Part shown: piece after piece, positions 25,875 through 35,439 of the stretch | Position numbering within the stretch: position 1 is the first letter of the stretch | Layout of the letters: every line of letters starts with the position of its first letter | DNA from: Enterocloster alcoholdehydrogenati | Lineage (GTDB): Bacteria; Bacillota; Clostridia; Lachnospirales; Lachnospiraceae | Direction: 5' to 3' | DNA: 38,087 bases | Assembly (NCBI RefSeq): GCF_013282095.1 | Contig: NZ_BLTJ01000018.1 | Location: forward strand, 1-38,087 | The notes under the pieces: generated by a model | What the model was told of the DNA's origin: nothing | Databases searched by the model: none | Seen by the model: only the letters and a program-made list of their open reading frames with translations | Program-made: the position numbers and the translations under genes

Positions 25875-25916
25875 GCGCCCGTCCGCGTCTTGCGGACGGG
25901 CGCATTTTGCTTTTTT
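25875..25916 (+). terminator. Third hairpin terminator before the sigma-factor gene
   Basis: GCGCCCGTCCGC (25875-25886) pairs perfectly with 25892-25903 around a five-base loop, followed by ATTTTGCTTTTTT. The remainder of the 25565-26037 gap shows no ORF that I trust. Confidence 0.85.
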
Positions 25917-26037
25917 CAACTTTTTTCTGAAAAGCGCACTCAAGAGCCATCTCCCGAACGGGTACGGAGCGAAAGGGGCAGAGAGGACAAGCCCTTAACT
26001 CCCGTCCTCTACTCCACGCGGGAAGGAGGTGAACTCT

Positions 26038-26475
26038 ATGGAGCTATCTTCTTCCGACAAGGAAAGAATACAACATCAGTACGACGCATTAGCAAAGAAA
26101 ACTTTGGTCGGCGAAGCGAAAAGCCACCGCCGCACTCTTGCGAAACGCGCAGCACGCGAAGTTACTTTTTCGGATTTGAGCGAAAGCGAACTCGCGCAGC
26201 TTTTCACAACGGACGAATACGAAAGCGATTATTTCCGTTTTCAAGTGTCCGGCTTTGATGTACTCGTCAAAAATGAACTGCTTGCCGAAGCCCTTAACGC
26301 TTTGCCCGAAAGGAAACGCGACATTATCCTTTTGTCCTACTTCTTGGATATGAGCGACGCGGAAATTGGCGAACTGCTGAATGTTGTACGCACGACGGTT
26401 TTCCGGCACAGGAAATCCGCGCTTGCGAAAATCAAACAGTATTTGGAGGGAAAAGCAGATGATGAATACCGTTAG
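26038..26475 (+). CDS. Sigma-70-family RNA polymerase sigma factor (element B)
   Basis: A 145-residue sigma-like protein. The C-terminal half is a region 4 helix-turn-helix (LNALPERKRDIILLSYFLDM then DAEIGELLNVVRTTVFRHRK). The N-terminal part is poorly conserved and could contain a region 2 remnant. The ATG at 26038 has AAGGAGGT seven bases upstream, so I prefer it over the GTG at 26029. Small sigma factors with a following HTH gene are constant parts of Tn916/Tn1549-type elements and are thought to activate excision or transfer genes. It overlaps the next gene by 17 bases. Confidence 0.85.
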   Translation: MELSSSDKERIQHQYDALAKKTLVGEAKSHRRTLAKRAAREVTFSDLSESELAQLFTTDEYESDYFRFQVSGFDVLVKNELLAEALNALPERKRDIILLSYFLDMSDAEIGELLNVVRTTVFRHRKSALAKIKQYLEGKADDEYR

Positions 26476-26701
26476 GAAGTCTGAAAATCTGTTGCCGTTC
26501 CCTGTCATTTCCGCAGCGGCAAACGGCGACACAACCGCCATGTGCGCGATCTTGAAGCACTACGAGGGTTACATAGCGAAACTTTGTACCCGCACGCTGA
26601 AAGACGACGCGGGCAATACCTATTCCTATGTGGACGAGGAAATGCGTAACAGGCTGCAAGTGCGCCTTATTACCCGCACCCTTGCTTTTCATGTAGGATA
26701 A
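26459..26701 (+). CDS. Small helix-turn-helix protein (element B)
   Basis: An 80-residue protein paired with the preceding sigma factor. The FPVISAAANGDTTAMCAILK stretch resembles the short HTH proteins annotated next to sigma factors in Tn916-like elements, where a first helix around AAxGDxxA is typical. GGAGGG (26445-26450) precedes two adjacent ATGs at 26459 and 26462. A parallel pair (34641-34841 with 34834-35277) occurs on the minus strand. Confidence 0.75.
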   Translation: MMNTVRKSENLLPFPVISAAANGDTTAMCAILKHYEGYIAKLCTRTLKDDAGNTYSYVDEEMRNRLQVRLITRTLAFHVG

Positions 26702-26704
26702 TCT

Positions 26705-27120
26705 TTTAGCCCATGCGGGGAGCGTGTCCCCTTTCCACGCTTCCCGTTATGGGCTATTTGTCGTTCCGCAAAAGCATATCCGCTGTTGATGTGCTTTTGC
26801 AGGCCGACAAAGCCTATTGTTCTTTGACAAAGAAAGCGGCCTTTGGTGCGCAGCATAACAGGCAAACGGGTACATTCCGTCTGTACCGAGCCAGTCGGCG
26901 GGTACGCCATGACAGCTTTTCCCCATAGGGGAAAAGCCGAGCGAGAACTACCGCGCCGTAAAACAGGTTTAGCAGCTTGTGGGCGACGACATACAAGGCG
27001 GCACAATGATACTCCCGCGTTGAACACCCTCAAAGTATTGCGCGGCGCACCCATAAGCATGGGCCGGGGTGAAACTCCCGTGAGGTTGCAGCTAACAACC
27101 GCCCGTTTTTGCCTTTTGAC
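26705..27120 (+). ncRNA. Possible structured RNA between HTH and TnpW genes
   Basis: This ~450-base gap has no convincing ORF but contains several strong hairpins. These are AGCCCAT...ATGGGCT enclosing GGGGAGCGTG...CACGCTTCCC (about 26707-26755); GCAAAAGCA/TGCTTTTGC near 26768-26800; GCTTTTCCCC/GGGGAAAAGC near 26911-26933; and CCCAT/ATGGG plus CGGGG/CCCG pairs near 27051-27082. Dense pairing across a non-coding stretch suggests a folded RNA or regulatory leader ahead of tnpW and the recombinase. I do not recognise a known RNA family. Confidence 0.4.
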
Positions 27121-27159
27121 GAATATAGTTTATCCATACAGGAAAAGGAGGTTTTTCTA

Positions 27160-27333
27160 ATGGATAAAAAACAGACAATTACAACCGAACGCAAAATAGG
27201 GAAAATCACCTATCTTGTTCAAGCGTTGCCGAGTGAAAAGGCAACCGATACAATCCATAAAAAGATTGAGAAACTCATTGTAAAGGATTTGCAGAAAAAG
27301 CCCGGAAATCCGGGATTTTTAGCGTCCGAGTAG
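27160..27333 (+). CDS. TnpW-family protein (element B)
   Basis: A 57-residue protein (MDKKQTITTERKIGKITYLV opening) of the transposon-encoded TnpW family that accompanies large serine recombinases. The IGKITYLVQALPSEKATDTI stretch fits the family pattern. AAGGAGG lies at 27145-27151. It directly precedes the recombinase gene and may modulate recombination, though the role is not established. Confidence 0.75.
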   Translation: MDKKQTITTERKIGKITYLVQALPSEKATDTIHKKIEKLIVKDLQKKPGNPGFLASE

Positions 27334-27353
27334 TGCATTAGGCGGCGGGATAT

Positions 27354-27380
27354 GGTATAATGATAGCAACACATTATACC
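27354..27380 (+). promoter_or_regulatory. Palindrome overlapping a TATAAT box ahead of the recombinase gene
   Basis: GGTATAATG (27354-27362) and CATTATACC (27372-27380) form a perfect 9-bp inverted repeat with nine bases between. The left arm contains TATAAT, a likely -10 box, so a protein bound here would control recombinase transcription. The ribosome binding site AAGGAGG follows at about 27400. Confidence 0.6.
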
Positions 27381-27410
27381 TGTTTATTCGGCTGTCGGAA
27401 AGGAGGACTA

Positions 27411-29307
<1,897 letters not shown>

Positions 29308-29387
29308 CTATTCCGTACCTTGATTGTACCACATGGGGCAGCTGTCTGTATAGCGGCAAAAGCGTCAAAATGCTTCCTTATGCGCTG

Positions 29388-29597
29388 TCAAAATGCCAGT
29401 TTTTCTTGTGGGGCTTCCCGTCTGCTTCCGGGCAGGCTGCTTTCTGCTTCCAGCACTTTCATCATCTTGTCGGCGGCGGTAGCGGTGGTGTCCTCCTTGA
29501 AGTAGCCGGAAACCACAAGGACGGTGTTTCCCATGCGTACCTCGGTCACGCAGTCCGGGCGGCGGGCAGGGCGTTTGTTTCTTTGGGTGTTGGTCAT
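29388..29597 (-). CDS. TnpW-family protein (element C)
   Basis: A 69-residue protein; the MGNTVLVVSGYFKEDTTATA stretch is a clear TnpW signature. The ATG at 29597 overlaps the stop of the dnaC-like gene (ATGA). About 110 bases separate it from the truncated recombinase, including a TACAAT box that may serve as its promoter. Confidence 0.82.
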   Translation of the reverse strand: MTNTQRNKRPARRPDCVTEVRMGNTVLVVSGYFKEDTTATAADKMMKVLEAESSLPGSRREAPQEKLAF

Positions 29598-30448
29598 AGA
29601 CAAATCTCCTTTCCTGCAAGCAGCCGTTTCAGCCGTTCCATTTTTCCCTGTGCAGCGGCTTTCCTCAAGTTCTCCCCGGTAAAGCAGAGAGGGGAACACA
29701 TTTCCAGCAGGCGGTCATAAATCCGGGCGTGGGCGGTGTCCTCCGGGTGCTGCAATTCCTCCAGCGTGAGGTTGGTCGTCACAATCAGCGGCTTCCTGCT
29801 CCGGTATCGGCTGTCAATTACGTTGTAGACCTGTTCCAGACCGTATTCTGTGCCACGCTCCATTCCAAAATCATCAATGATGAGCAGAGGGAAGCTGCAA
29901 AGGCGGGAAATGTATTCATTCCTGCCTGCAAAGCTGGCGGCAAGGTCACCCAGTATCGTCGCAAAGTTTGTCATACACACCGGGACTTCCTGCTCCATGA
30001 GGGCGTTTGCAATGCACCCGGCAAAATAGCTTTTTCCAGTGCCCACCCTGCCCCACAAGAGCAGACCGTAGTTCCCGTCCTTTATCTGTTCCCAGCCTGC
30101 CACATATCCGGCGGCGTTCTTCATCTGCGGGCAGCTTCCGTTATCGTTGGCAAACGTCCAGTCCTGCATGGTCTTGTCTGTAAATCCCTGCCGTTTCAGC
30201 CGTTCCACCGTTTCAAGGTGGCTGCGCTGCTTCTCGGCGGCTTCCCGTTCCTTACGGGCTGCCCTCTGGCAGTCGCACTCTGCCGGGTGGCGGTCACGCC
30301 CGAAAAGGGTTTTGCCCTCCGGGAAATAGGCTTCTTTGGGTTTGTGGCATTTGCCGCAGTATAACAGCCCGTCCTCCCCGGTGTAATCCTCCGGCTCGGC
30401 TGTGGTGTCGGTCATGGGTAGCATGGTGTTGTGGATTGTATCGGTCAT
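29594..30448 (-). CDS. DnaC/IstB-like AAA+ ATPase
   Basis: A 284-residue helicase-loader-type ATPase. A four-cysteine motif near the N terminus (YCGKCHKP and ECDCQ) precedes Walker A in WGRVGTGKSYFA and Walker B in LLIIDDFGME. DnaC-like proteins deliver the replicative helicase to an origin. Encoded directly after repA with an ATGA overlap, it forms a replication module for element C. I start it at the ATG at 30448, where the overlap couples translation; the longer reading from 30526 lies within repA. Confidence 0.87.
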   Translation of the reverse strand: MTDTIHNTMLPMTDTTAEPEDYTGEDGLLYCGKCHKPKEAYFPEGKTLFGRDRHPAECDCQRAARKEREAAEKQRSHLETVERLKRQGFTDKTMQDWTFANDNGSCPQMKNAAGYVAGWEQIKDGNYGLLLWGRVGTGKSYFAGCIANALMEQEVPVCMTNFATILGDLAASFAGRNEYISRLCSFPLLIIDDFGMERGTEYGLEQVYNVIDSRYRSRKPLIVTTNLTLEELQHPEDTAHARIYDRLLEMCSPLCFTGENLRKAAAQGKMERLKRLLAGKEICL

Positions 30449-31185
30449 AGGCTTTCTCCCTCCTTGAATGAATAGTCTGGTATGCCTTTCTTTGGCTTCT
30501 CTTTTGCAGCGTCCTCCTGCGCCCACTTGTAAATGGTGGCTGCATGGCTTTTGTACTGCTTCCCGGTGGAAGCGATATGGCAGGAAAGACGGTCAAGGTA
30601 ATACTCCCACTTGCCGGGGAAGTCCTTTTCCAGTTCCAAAAGGTCTGCGTCAGAAAGGAATACGTTTTTATATCTGCCATAAGCGGCGGGGGGCTGCCCC
30701 TCACTCACTCTTTTTGTTTGGCTCTCTATTAGGTTGTTTATATTAGTTTGGTTAGGGGACGGTTTTCCGACCGTCATAAGGTCAGTTTTCCGGCTGTCAG
30801 TTGTTCGCTTTTCTGCCCCTATGAGGGTCGGTTTTCTGTCCGTCAGTTGGTCGGAAAACTGTACCACTGGAACAGACGGCACTTTCACATAAAGGCGGTT
30901 GGCACAAGAAAAGCCCGCCCGCCTGCGCTCTACCAACCCCGCAGCGTCCAGTTCGTTCAGTGCGCCCTTTATGGTGGTGCAGCCTTTCTTCATCGTTTCC
31001 GCTATCTCTGCTATGGGGTAGACAATATATATCCGCCCCTCGCTGTCCTGCCAGCCGTTCTTCTTGGAAAGTGTGGAACGGTCTAGCAGCAGCGAATATA
31101 ACACTCTGGCGGTATGGGATATCTCTGTTTTCAGCAGGAAACGGGGATAAGGCAGGTAGGCGGGCAGCTCCGTTTCTGCGGTCAT
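30445..31185 (-). CDS. repA: RepA N-terminal-type replication initiator
   Basis: A 246-residue protein. Residues ~10-115 match the replication initiator A N-terminal domain, a winged helix (FLLKTEISHTARVLYSLLLD, then IYIVYPIAEIAETMKKGC and ALNELDAAGLVERRR). The linker is polar and the C-terminal part (DLLELEKDFPGKWEYYLDRL, YKSHAATIYKWAQED) resembles the DnaD-like tail of these proteins. It would bind an origin and recruit the DnaC-like ATPase encoded next. The ATG at 31185 lacks a close ribosome binding site; GGAGGG lies about 20 bases upstream, so the true start is uncertain. Confidence 0.85.
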   Translation of the reverse strand: MTAETELPAYLPYPRFLLKTEISHTARVLYSLLLDRSTLSKKNGWQDSEGRIYIVYPIAEIAETMKKGCTTIKGALNELDAAGLVERRRAGFSCANRLYVKVPSVPVVQFSDQLTDRKPTLIGAEKRTTDSRKTDLMTVGKPSPNQTNINNLIESQTKRVSEGQPPAAYGRYKNVFLSDADLLELEKDFPGKWEYYLDRLSCHIASTGKQYKSHAATIYKWAQEDAAKEKPKKGIPDYSFKEGESL

Positions 31186-31316
31186 ATAATCAGCGATAGG
31201 TTTTCCCTCCTTTGTCGTGTCTGTCTGTGGGTTCTGTTACGCTTTTAGAGGGCGTTTTCGGGGGAAAAGGATAAATGTATCACGCACCCTTTGACACCCT
31301 CCCCAAAAGCCTTGAT

Positions 31317-31701
31317 TTATGCGGGTTTGAAATGCCCTAAAGCGTGACATTTCTCCCTTTGTTTCCGCTTTCTCGCAGCGGCTTTCATTTTCTTCATGCG
31401 TCCGGCGCAATCCGGGCAGTATTTCCCCCGGTTGGATTTGGGGAAGAAGAACGCCCCGCAGACAGCGCAGCGTTTCCGGCTTCCCCGGCGCATGAGGGCG
31501 GCTTCCAGTGCTTCATCAAGGGGCAGGACGGCGACGGTAAACCAGCGGCAGAGCAGCGAATAGCTGATACTCTGCACACACGCAAGGCTCGCCGTCCTCC
31601 AACAGCAGGCAGTTCCCGCTGTCATAGTTGCAGCACTCATGCACAAGGCGGCGGGCTGCCCGGTACTGGCGGTAGTCCATGCGGGGGATATTACCGTTCA
31701 T
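31317..31701 (-). pseudogene. Frameshifted Cys-rich VLP gene (element C)
   Basis: The 5' frame from the ATG at 31701 reads CCNYDSGNCLLLEDGEPCVC, and the remaining conserved part (VQSISYSLLCRW, CAVCGAFFFPKSNRGKYCPDC) continues in another frame down to 31317. Compared with the intact relative at 17541-17909, TGCGTTTGTGTGCAG there corresponds to TGCGTGTGTGCAG here (around 31572-31584). This is a net loss of two bases in a GT run. The gene overlaps the relaxase stop. It is either a real slippage mutation or a sequencing error. Confidence 0.8.
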
Positions 31702-33328
31702 GGCTCTGCTCCTTTCTGTGCTGCGGCTCGCTCCGGCGTAGTAACTGGTCGATATTGCCCTTGACCGTCTGAAGCTGCCGGACACGCTCTTTTTTCTCCC
31801 GGTACTGGCAGTAGAGGGCGTTTTTCTCGGTGGTTAGCTGCTCAATCTCGGCTTGCAGGTCTTTCCGGGCGGGCAGCTTCTTGGTATAGCCCTGCTCCTT
31901 GAAGTACCGGACAGCTGCATCTGCAATGAGAAAATCACTTTCATGCTGCTCCCGGTAGGCTTGGCGGGCTTTATCCGATTTCTGCGCCTTTAGCCCCTCC
32001 CGGACAAGCTTGGTCTTTGCAAAGGCGAATATCTGCCGCCGCAGTTCCTTTTTGCCGGATAAGGTGCTTTCCAGTGTTTTCAGCTTGGCGGTAGTGTCCT
32101 GCAATCCGGCGCAGGCTTCTGTGAGAGCGGCTTCCATTTCTTCCAGAGAGGAAAAGCCGGACTGCTCATAAACGGCAAGGGAAGCTGCCGCCTGCTTCAA
32201 GTTGTGGAGTGCCGCCCACCTTTCATAACCCCGTCCCTTGCCCTCGACTTTCTTAGCTTCTATGTCAACCATGCGCTGTATGCCGTCATGGTTCGGGGCG
32301 GTTTTGACGGTTTTTCCCCTCTGTAACGGCTCTTTGACAGCGGCAGGGTATCCGGCTATGGCTGCGGTCTGTTCGGCGGCTCTGTGGGCGTTTTTCTCTA
32401 ACATGGCAAGGACAGCGGTACGGTCAAAATCGTCCCCCAGCTTCCGGGCGGTAATGGGCTTGGTTCTGTCCGGCGAAAGATAGGACAGCCGCCCCCGCCT
32501 CTCCTTGACCGTCACACCCTCCCGCAAAAGCAGGGAAGAAAACTCGTCAAAGCTGGAAGCATGGGAAAGAGCCTGCCGGATTGTCCGGCGCAGCGTTTCC
32601 TTGTCCGTTTCAAACTTGGTCTGCCGGGGTGCAATACCGTCCGCAATCATAGTCGCATTGATTTTATCAAGGGCAAGCTGTCCATTTTTCTGCGCCCGGT
32701 ATTCCCGGTCTGTTATGCGGTTCTTACTGCCGTTCAAGAGGTCGATTTGGTAAAGTCCCTCCCGGTGGCACATCTCCATGACTTCGGCTTTGAAATGGCG
32801 CAGGGCGGTGTCCGTACAGCGGTGCTTGCAGCCCTCCCTTGTGTCGGCAGGTCGCTCCATGTAGGGCAGGAACGGGACTTCGGAAATCCGCATGGAGTTG
32901 ATAACGATATGCACATGAATGTTTCCGCTGCCGTTATGCCCGTCCGGGTGGGTGCATACAATGGCTTGGTGTCCGGGGAAATGTTCCCGGAAAAATTCCT
33001 CGCCTAACGCCTGCGCCCGGTCGGAAGTCAAACCGTTGTCTGTGCCGTCCCGCGGGTCAAAGCTGATGATATAGTGGTGGCTTTTTACGTCCTCTTTTCT
33101 TTGGTTCTTCCCATAGCGGAGATTGGCTCGCATACAAGCGACAGCAAAATCCTCCTCCTCGCAGTTAAGGGAAGAAATGCGGTAATCCTCCCTTGGTATC
33201 AGCCGCCCGTTTTCATCAAGGACGGGCTTCATGGTAAACTCGTCATGCTGGAACAGCAGATACTTTTCGGCTGCCCCGTAGTCTGCATTTTTAGAGCTGA
33301 AATGTTTGAGTATCGCCAACCACTCCAC
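31691..33328 (-). CDS. MOBP-type relaxase (element C)
   Basis: A 545-residue relaxase. The motif GNIHVHIVINSMR near residue 135 supplies the metal-binding histidines, and HYIISFDPRD lies upstream. The C-terminal half is coiled-coil-rich and shares GYERWAALHNLKQAAASL with the element B relaxase. The start is a GTG at 33328 inside the 3' end of mobC, so translation is coupled; the ribosome binding site is weak. It would allow mobilization of element C by a conjugative helper such as B. Confidence 0.9.
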   Translation of the reverse strand: MEWLAILKHFSSKNADYGAAEKYLLFQHDEFTMKPVLDENGRLIPREDYRISSLNCEEEDFAVACMRANLRYGKNQRKEDVKSHHYIISFDPRDGTDNGLTSDRAQALGEEFFREHFPGHQAIVCTHPDGHNGSGNIHVHIVINSMRISEVPFLPYMERPADTREGCKHRCTDTALRHFKAEVMEMCHREGLYQIDLLNGSKNRITDREYRAQKNGQLALDKINATMIADGIAPRQTKFETDKETLRRTIRQALSHASSFDEFSSLLLREGVTVKERRGRLSYLSPDRTKPITARKLGDDFDRTAVLAMLEKNAHRAAEQTAAIAGYPAAVKEPLQRGKTVKTAPNHDGIQRMVDIEAKKVEGKGRGYERWAALHNLKQAAASLAVYEQSGFSSLEEMEAALTEACAGLQDTTAKLKTLESTLSGKKELRRQIFAFAKTKLVREGLKAQKSDKARQAYREQHESDFLIADAAVRYFKEQGYTKKLPARKDLQAEIEQLTTEKNALYCQYREKKERVRQLQTVKGNIDQLLRRSEPQHRKEQSHER

Positions 33329-33689
33329 CTACTTTCTGCAAGACTTCATACTTGAGGGCTGCCAGTTCCGCAGCCGTCCCCCTTAGTTCCTTTGCAAGCT
33401 GGGGATAGGGTGCGCCGTACTCGTTCAGACAGCGGGCAATCTGATTTAGGTTGCCACCGATTTTCCCATACTCCGCAGCCAGCTTCCCGACAGCGGAAAG
33501 CAGTTCATCATTGACCGCCGATACATGGATAACGGGGCGTATGGCTGCCCGCCGGATTGCCTGCCGCAAAAACTCTGACTGGCTGATACCATAGGGGGCA
33601 AGCCGCTTCGTGAAGTCGGCGTATTCTTCATCAGACAGCCGCGTCTTGATGACATGGCTGCGGTGTGGCGTGTTGTATCTCTTTCGCAT
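33291..33689 (-). CDS. MobC-like relaxosome protein (element C)
   Basis: A 132-residue protein with a ribbon-helix-helix-type start (VIKTRLSDEEYADFTKRL) and the MobC motif GGNLNQIARCLNEYG. The ATG at 33689 has AAGGAGG nine bases upstream; a longer reading to 33800 is not supported. A candidate oriT core lies 67 bases upstream. It overlaps the relaxase gene. Confidence 0.86.
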   Translation of the reverse strand: MRKRYNTPHRSHVIKTRLSDEEYADFTKRLAPYGISQSEFLRQAIRRAAIRPVIHVSAVNDELLSAVGKLAAEYGKIGGNLNQIARCLNEYGAPYPQLAKELRGTAAELAALKYEVLQKVGGVVGDTQTFQL

Positions 33690-33755
33690 GGTGCAAGACC
33701 TCCTTTCTGTTGCCGCATGGACGCGGCGATAATGGGCGGCGTAAGCCGCATAAGC

Positions 33756-33784
33756 AGGGTTTGGGGAAGGCACTCCCCAACAAG
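33756..33784 (-). other. Candidate oriT core of element C
   Basis: On the minus strand the sequence reads CTTGTTGGGGAGTGCCTTCC then CCAAACCCT. This is the same core as in element B (inverted TTGGG/CCCAA repeat with CTTG before and ACCCT after) and has the same position upstream of mobC. Its inner loop is longer than in B. Confidence 0.6.
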
Positions 33785-34233
33785 TTTCCCGCAGGGGCAA
33801 AATGAGCGGTAAGCGAATTTTGGTACTGTGGTAGAAACTTGCTCTAAGAAACTGCCGGACTGCCGTTCACTTCCTACTGCCACTTTTTCGGGAAATCATA
33901 ACCAACTTTTTCATAAAAGGCTGCGGGCGGGCGTTCTCCCCTTACTCCATACAAACCACAAAAAGGCAGAATGGACGGACTTTCCGGCAAGAACTTTTCC
34001 GGCGGCGTAGTCTTTCCCGACAATAAGGCGTTTCGGAAGCTGCGTTCTGCCCGCTGTTTGATAGAAAGCGGGAAATTTCCTTGCTCACATACCAGTACCG
34101 ACACTTTCCCGATTTGCCAAAAATGGGCGCAAAAAAGCAGCAAATCTTTTTCAGACTTACTGCTTCATGTGCCGCTGCGGGGCGGCGGGATATTCAGTTT
34201 TTATGGTTGTTTAGTGTGACAAACTGGGAGTTG
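33785..34233 (-). other. Element C end region without genes
   Basis: I see no reliable gene in this stretch. Its outer part (34130-34229) shares short blocks with 495-615 in inverted orientation: acaaactggga at 34219-34229, tgtgccgctg at 34168-34177, ctttttcaga at 34146-34155 and the A run before gcag at 34131-34140. Block spacing is conserved apart from one 21-base difference. It is either a terminal region of element C or a common sequence upstream of mobilization genes. Confidence 0.5.
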
Positions 34234-34578
34234 TTATTCTATACGAACATTGACGGGGCTCACTGTAAGTTCTCCAATGCCTTCCACTCTGTACCATTTT
34301 CCTCGCTCAAGTTTAATTGTATCGCCTACCCTAGAAGTAATGTAACCTATTACATAAGTTTCTCCGCTTTCAATATCCGTAAATACAACATCTGTATCAG
34401 CAGTACCAGTAACTTTTACCTTTCCGCCAACAGGCTGTATCTGTTCGCTTTTCACTATCTCACCACCTGAAAGGGTGAAAGTGTGCATCTTAATATAGCT
34501 GTTATAACTTATGCCGATTATGATGACAGCAAGTGGGATTGCAACTCCCAGCGCTCGTTTCAACCGTTTCTTATCCAT
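34234..34578 (-). CDS. Small membrane-anchored protein of unknown function
   Basis: A 114-residue protein with a basic N terminus (MDKKRLKRALG), one membrane segment near residues 10-24 (GVAIPLAVIIIGISY) and a small extracellular beta-rich domain. I do not recognise the family. AGGTG lies before the ATG. It ends four bases from the shared inverted tcccagtttgt block and follows the HTH gene on the same strand with a ~60-base gap. Confidence 0.65.
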   Translation of the reverse strand: MDKKRLKRALGVAIPLAVIIIGISYNSYIKMHTFTLSGGEIVKSEQIQPVGGKVKVTGTADTDVVFTDIESGETYVIGYITSRVGDTIKLERGKWYRVEGIGELTVSPVNVRIE

Positions 34579-34640
34579 CTATTACACCTCCCCAGAATTA
34601 TAATTTGTTAAAATGATTTTATCATATCATCAATCCAAAC

Positions 34641-34841
34641 TCAACGGTCAAGACGGAACTTGAACAGGCTTTCAATCAGCTTTGTTCTGATGTAGTCCTC
34701 CATATCAGAGTTATAATAGCCGTTCATCTTGGAGAAGTAACGAATATATCCGGCGTAGCGGTCAAGGACAGCTTGTATTGCTATGGGGTCGCCCTCATGT
34801 GCCTTTACAATAGTGTCATAGGGGAGAAGTCGCTCACTCAT
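34641..34841 (-). CDS. Small helix-turn-helix protein paired with a sigma factor
   Basis: A 66-residue protein (LLPYDTIVKAHEGDPIAIQA opening) similar in pattern to the small HTH proteins that follow sigma factors in Tn916-type elements. Its ATG overlaps the sigma stop by 8 bases (ATGAGTGA). It is the counterpart of 26459-26701 in element B but clearly diverged from it. Confidence 0.78.
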   Translation of the reverse strand: MSERLLPYDTIVKAHEGDPIAIQAVLDRYAGYIRYFSKMNGYYNSDMEDYIRTKLIESLFKFRLDR

Positions 34842-35277
34842 GGGACAGCACCTCCATTTCCTCTTTCAGCCGCTTCAAGGCAAGTTGGATATGCCGCCCG
34901 ATTGTGCTGCGTGTCCAGCCGCTTTGTTCTCCGATTTCTTTCTGCGTCAAGTGCTTGAAGTAATACAAAAAGATTTCCTCCTGCGTCTGTTCTGGCAGCC
35001 CGGCAAGAGCCGCCGCAAGGGAGCAGCTATCTAAAAGTATCGTCTTCCCCCGGACAGAGAACGGATAAGTTTCGCCATAGTCCGGCACTTGAAAATACTC
35101 GTCTGTGGTACTGAACGGGACAAACTTTTCTTCGGTCAAGTATTCAAGGGAGATTTCTCGTTTCCACCTCGCCGCCAGCATACGGGCAGCGTCAAAGGAC
35201 GCATGGCGAATAACAATCCGACAATAGGCGTCATGGGTATAGCGGATATGCTCTTGATAGGCTTCGTATTCAGTCAT
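34834..35277 (-). CDS. Sigma-70-family sigma factor
   Basis: A 147-residue sigma-like protein. Region 4 is visible at the C terminus (LAGLPEQTQEEIFLYYFKHL then QKEIGEQSGWTRSTIGRHIQ). The N-terminal part contains a short region 2-like segment. A 11-bp hairpin (about 35309-35335) lies in the leader ahead of the start, and GGGGG precedes the ATG. With the overlapping HTH gene it forms the usual sigma/HTH pair of conjugative and mobilizable elements, here distinct from the pair in element B. Confidence 0.83.
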   Translation of the reverse strand: MTEYEAYQEHIRYTHDAYCRIVIRHASFDAARMLAARWKREISLEYLTEEKFVPFSTTDEYFQVPDYGETYPFSVRGKTILLDSCSLAAALAGLPEQTQEEIFLYYFKHLTQKEIGEQSGWTRSTIGRHIQLALKRLKEEMEVLSHE

Positions 35278-35308
35278 GAAAAATCCCCCTTTCTTCGATT
35301 ATGGGAAA

Positions 35309-35336
35309 GGGCGGCAGCACTTTTTGCTGTCGCCCC
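35309..35336 (-). other. Hairpin in the sigma-factor leader
   Basis: GGGCGGCAGCA (35309-35319) pairs with TGCTGTCGCCC (35325-35335) around a short CTTTT loop. It lies 30-60 bases ahead of the sigma-factor start on the minus strand and could be a leader structure. No clear T run follows in either direction. The rest of the 35278-35439 gap shows nothing I can name. Confidence 0.45.
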
Positions 35337-35439
35337 TTGATTACCCACCAGCAAGGACAGACGGGGCTGTCAACGGTGGGTGCAGCCCATTTACTTGCCG
35401 TTGACTGGCTCGGCTGGATTTGCTATTTATAGTTCATTA

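Noticed and set aside
33690..33800. Longer mobC reading starting at 33800
   Set aside because: The extra 37 residues lack a ribosome binding site and cover the candidate oriT core. The ATG at 33689 has AAGGAGG at good spacing.
34081..34470. Plus-strand 129-codon frame spanning the element C end
   Set aside because: It crosses the boundary between two elements and has no ribosome binding site. The part resembling 495-615 reflects the shared non-coding end sequence.
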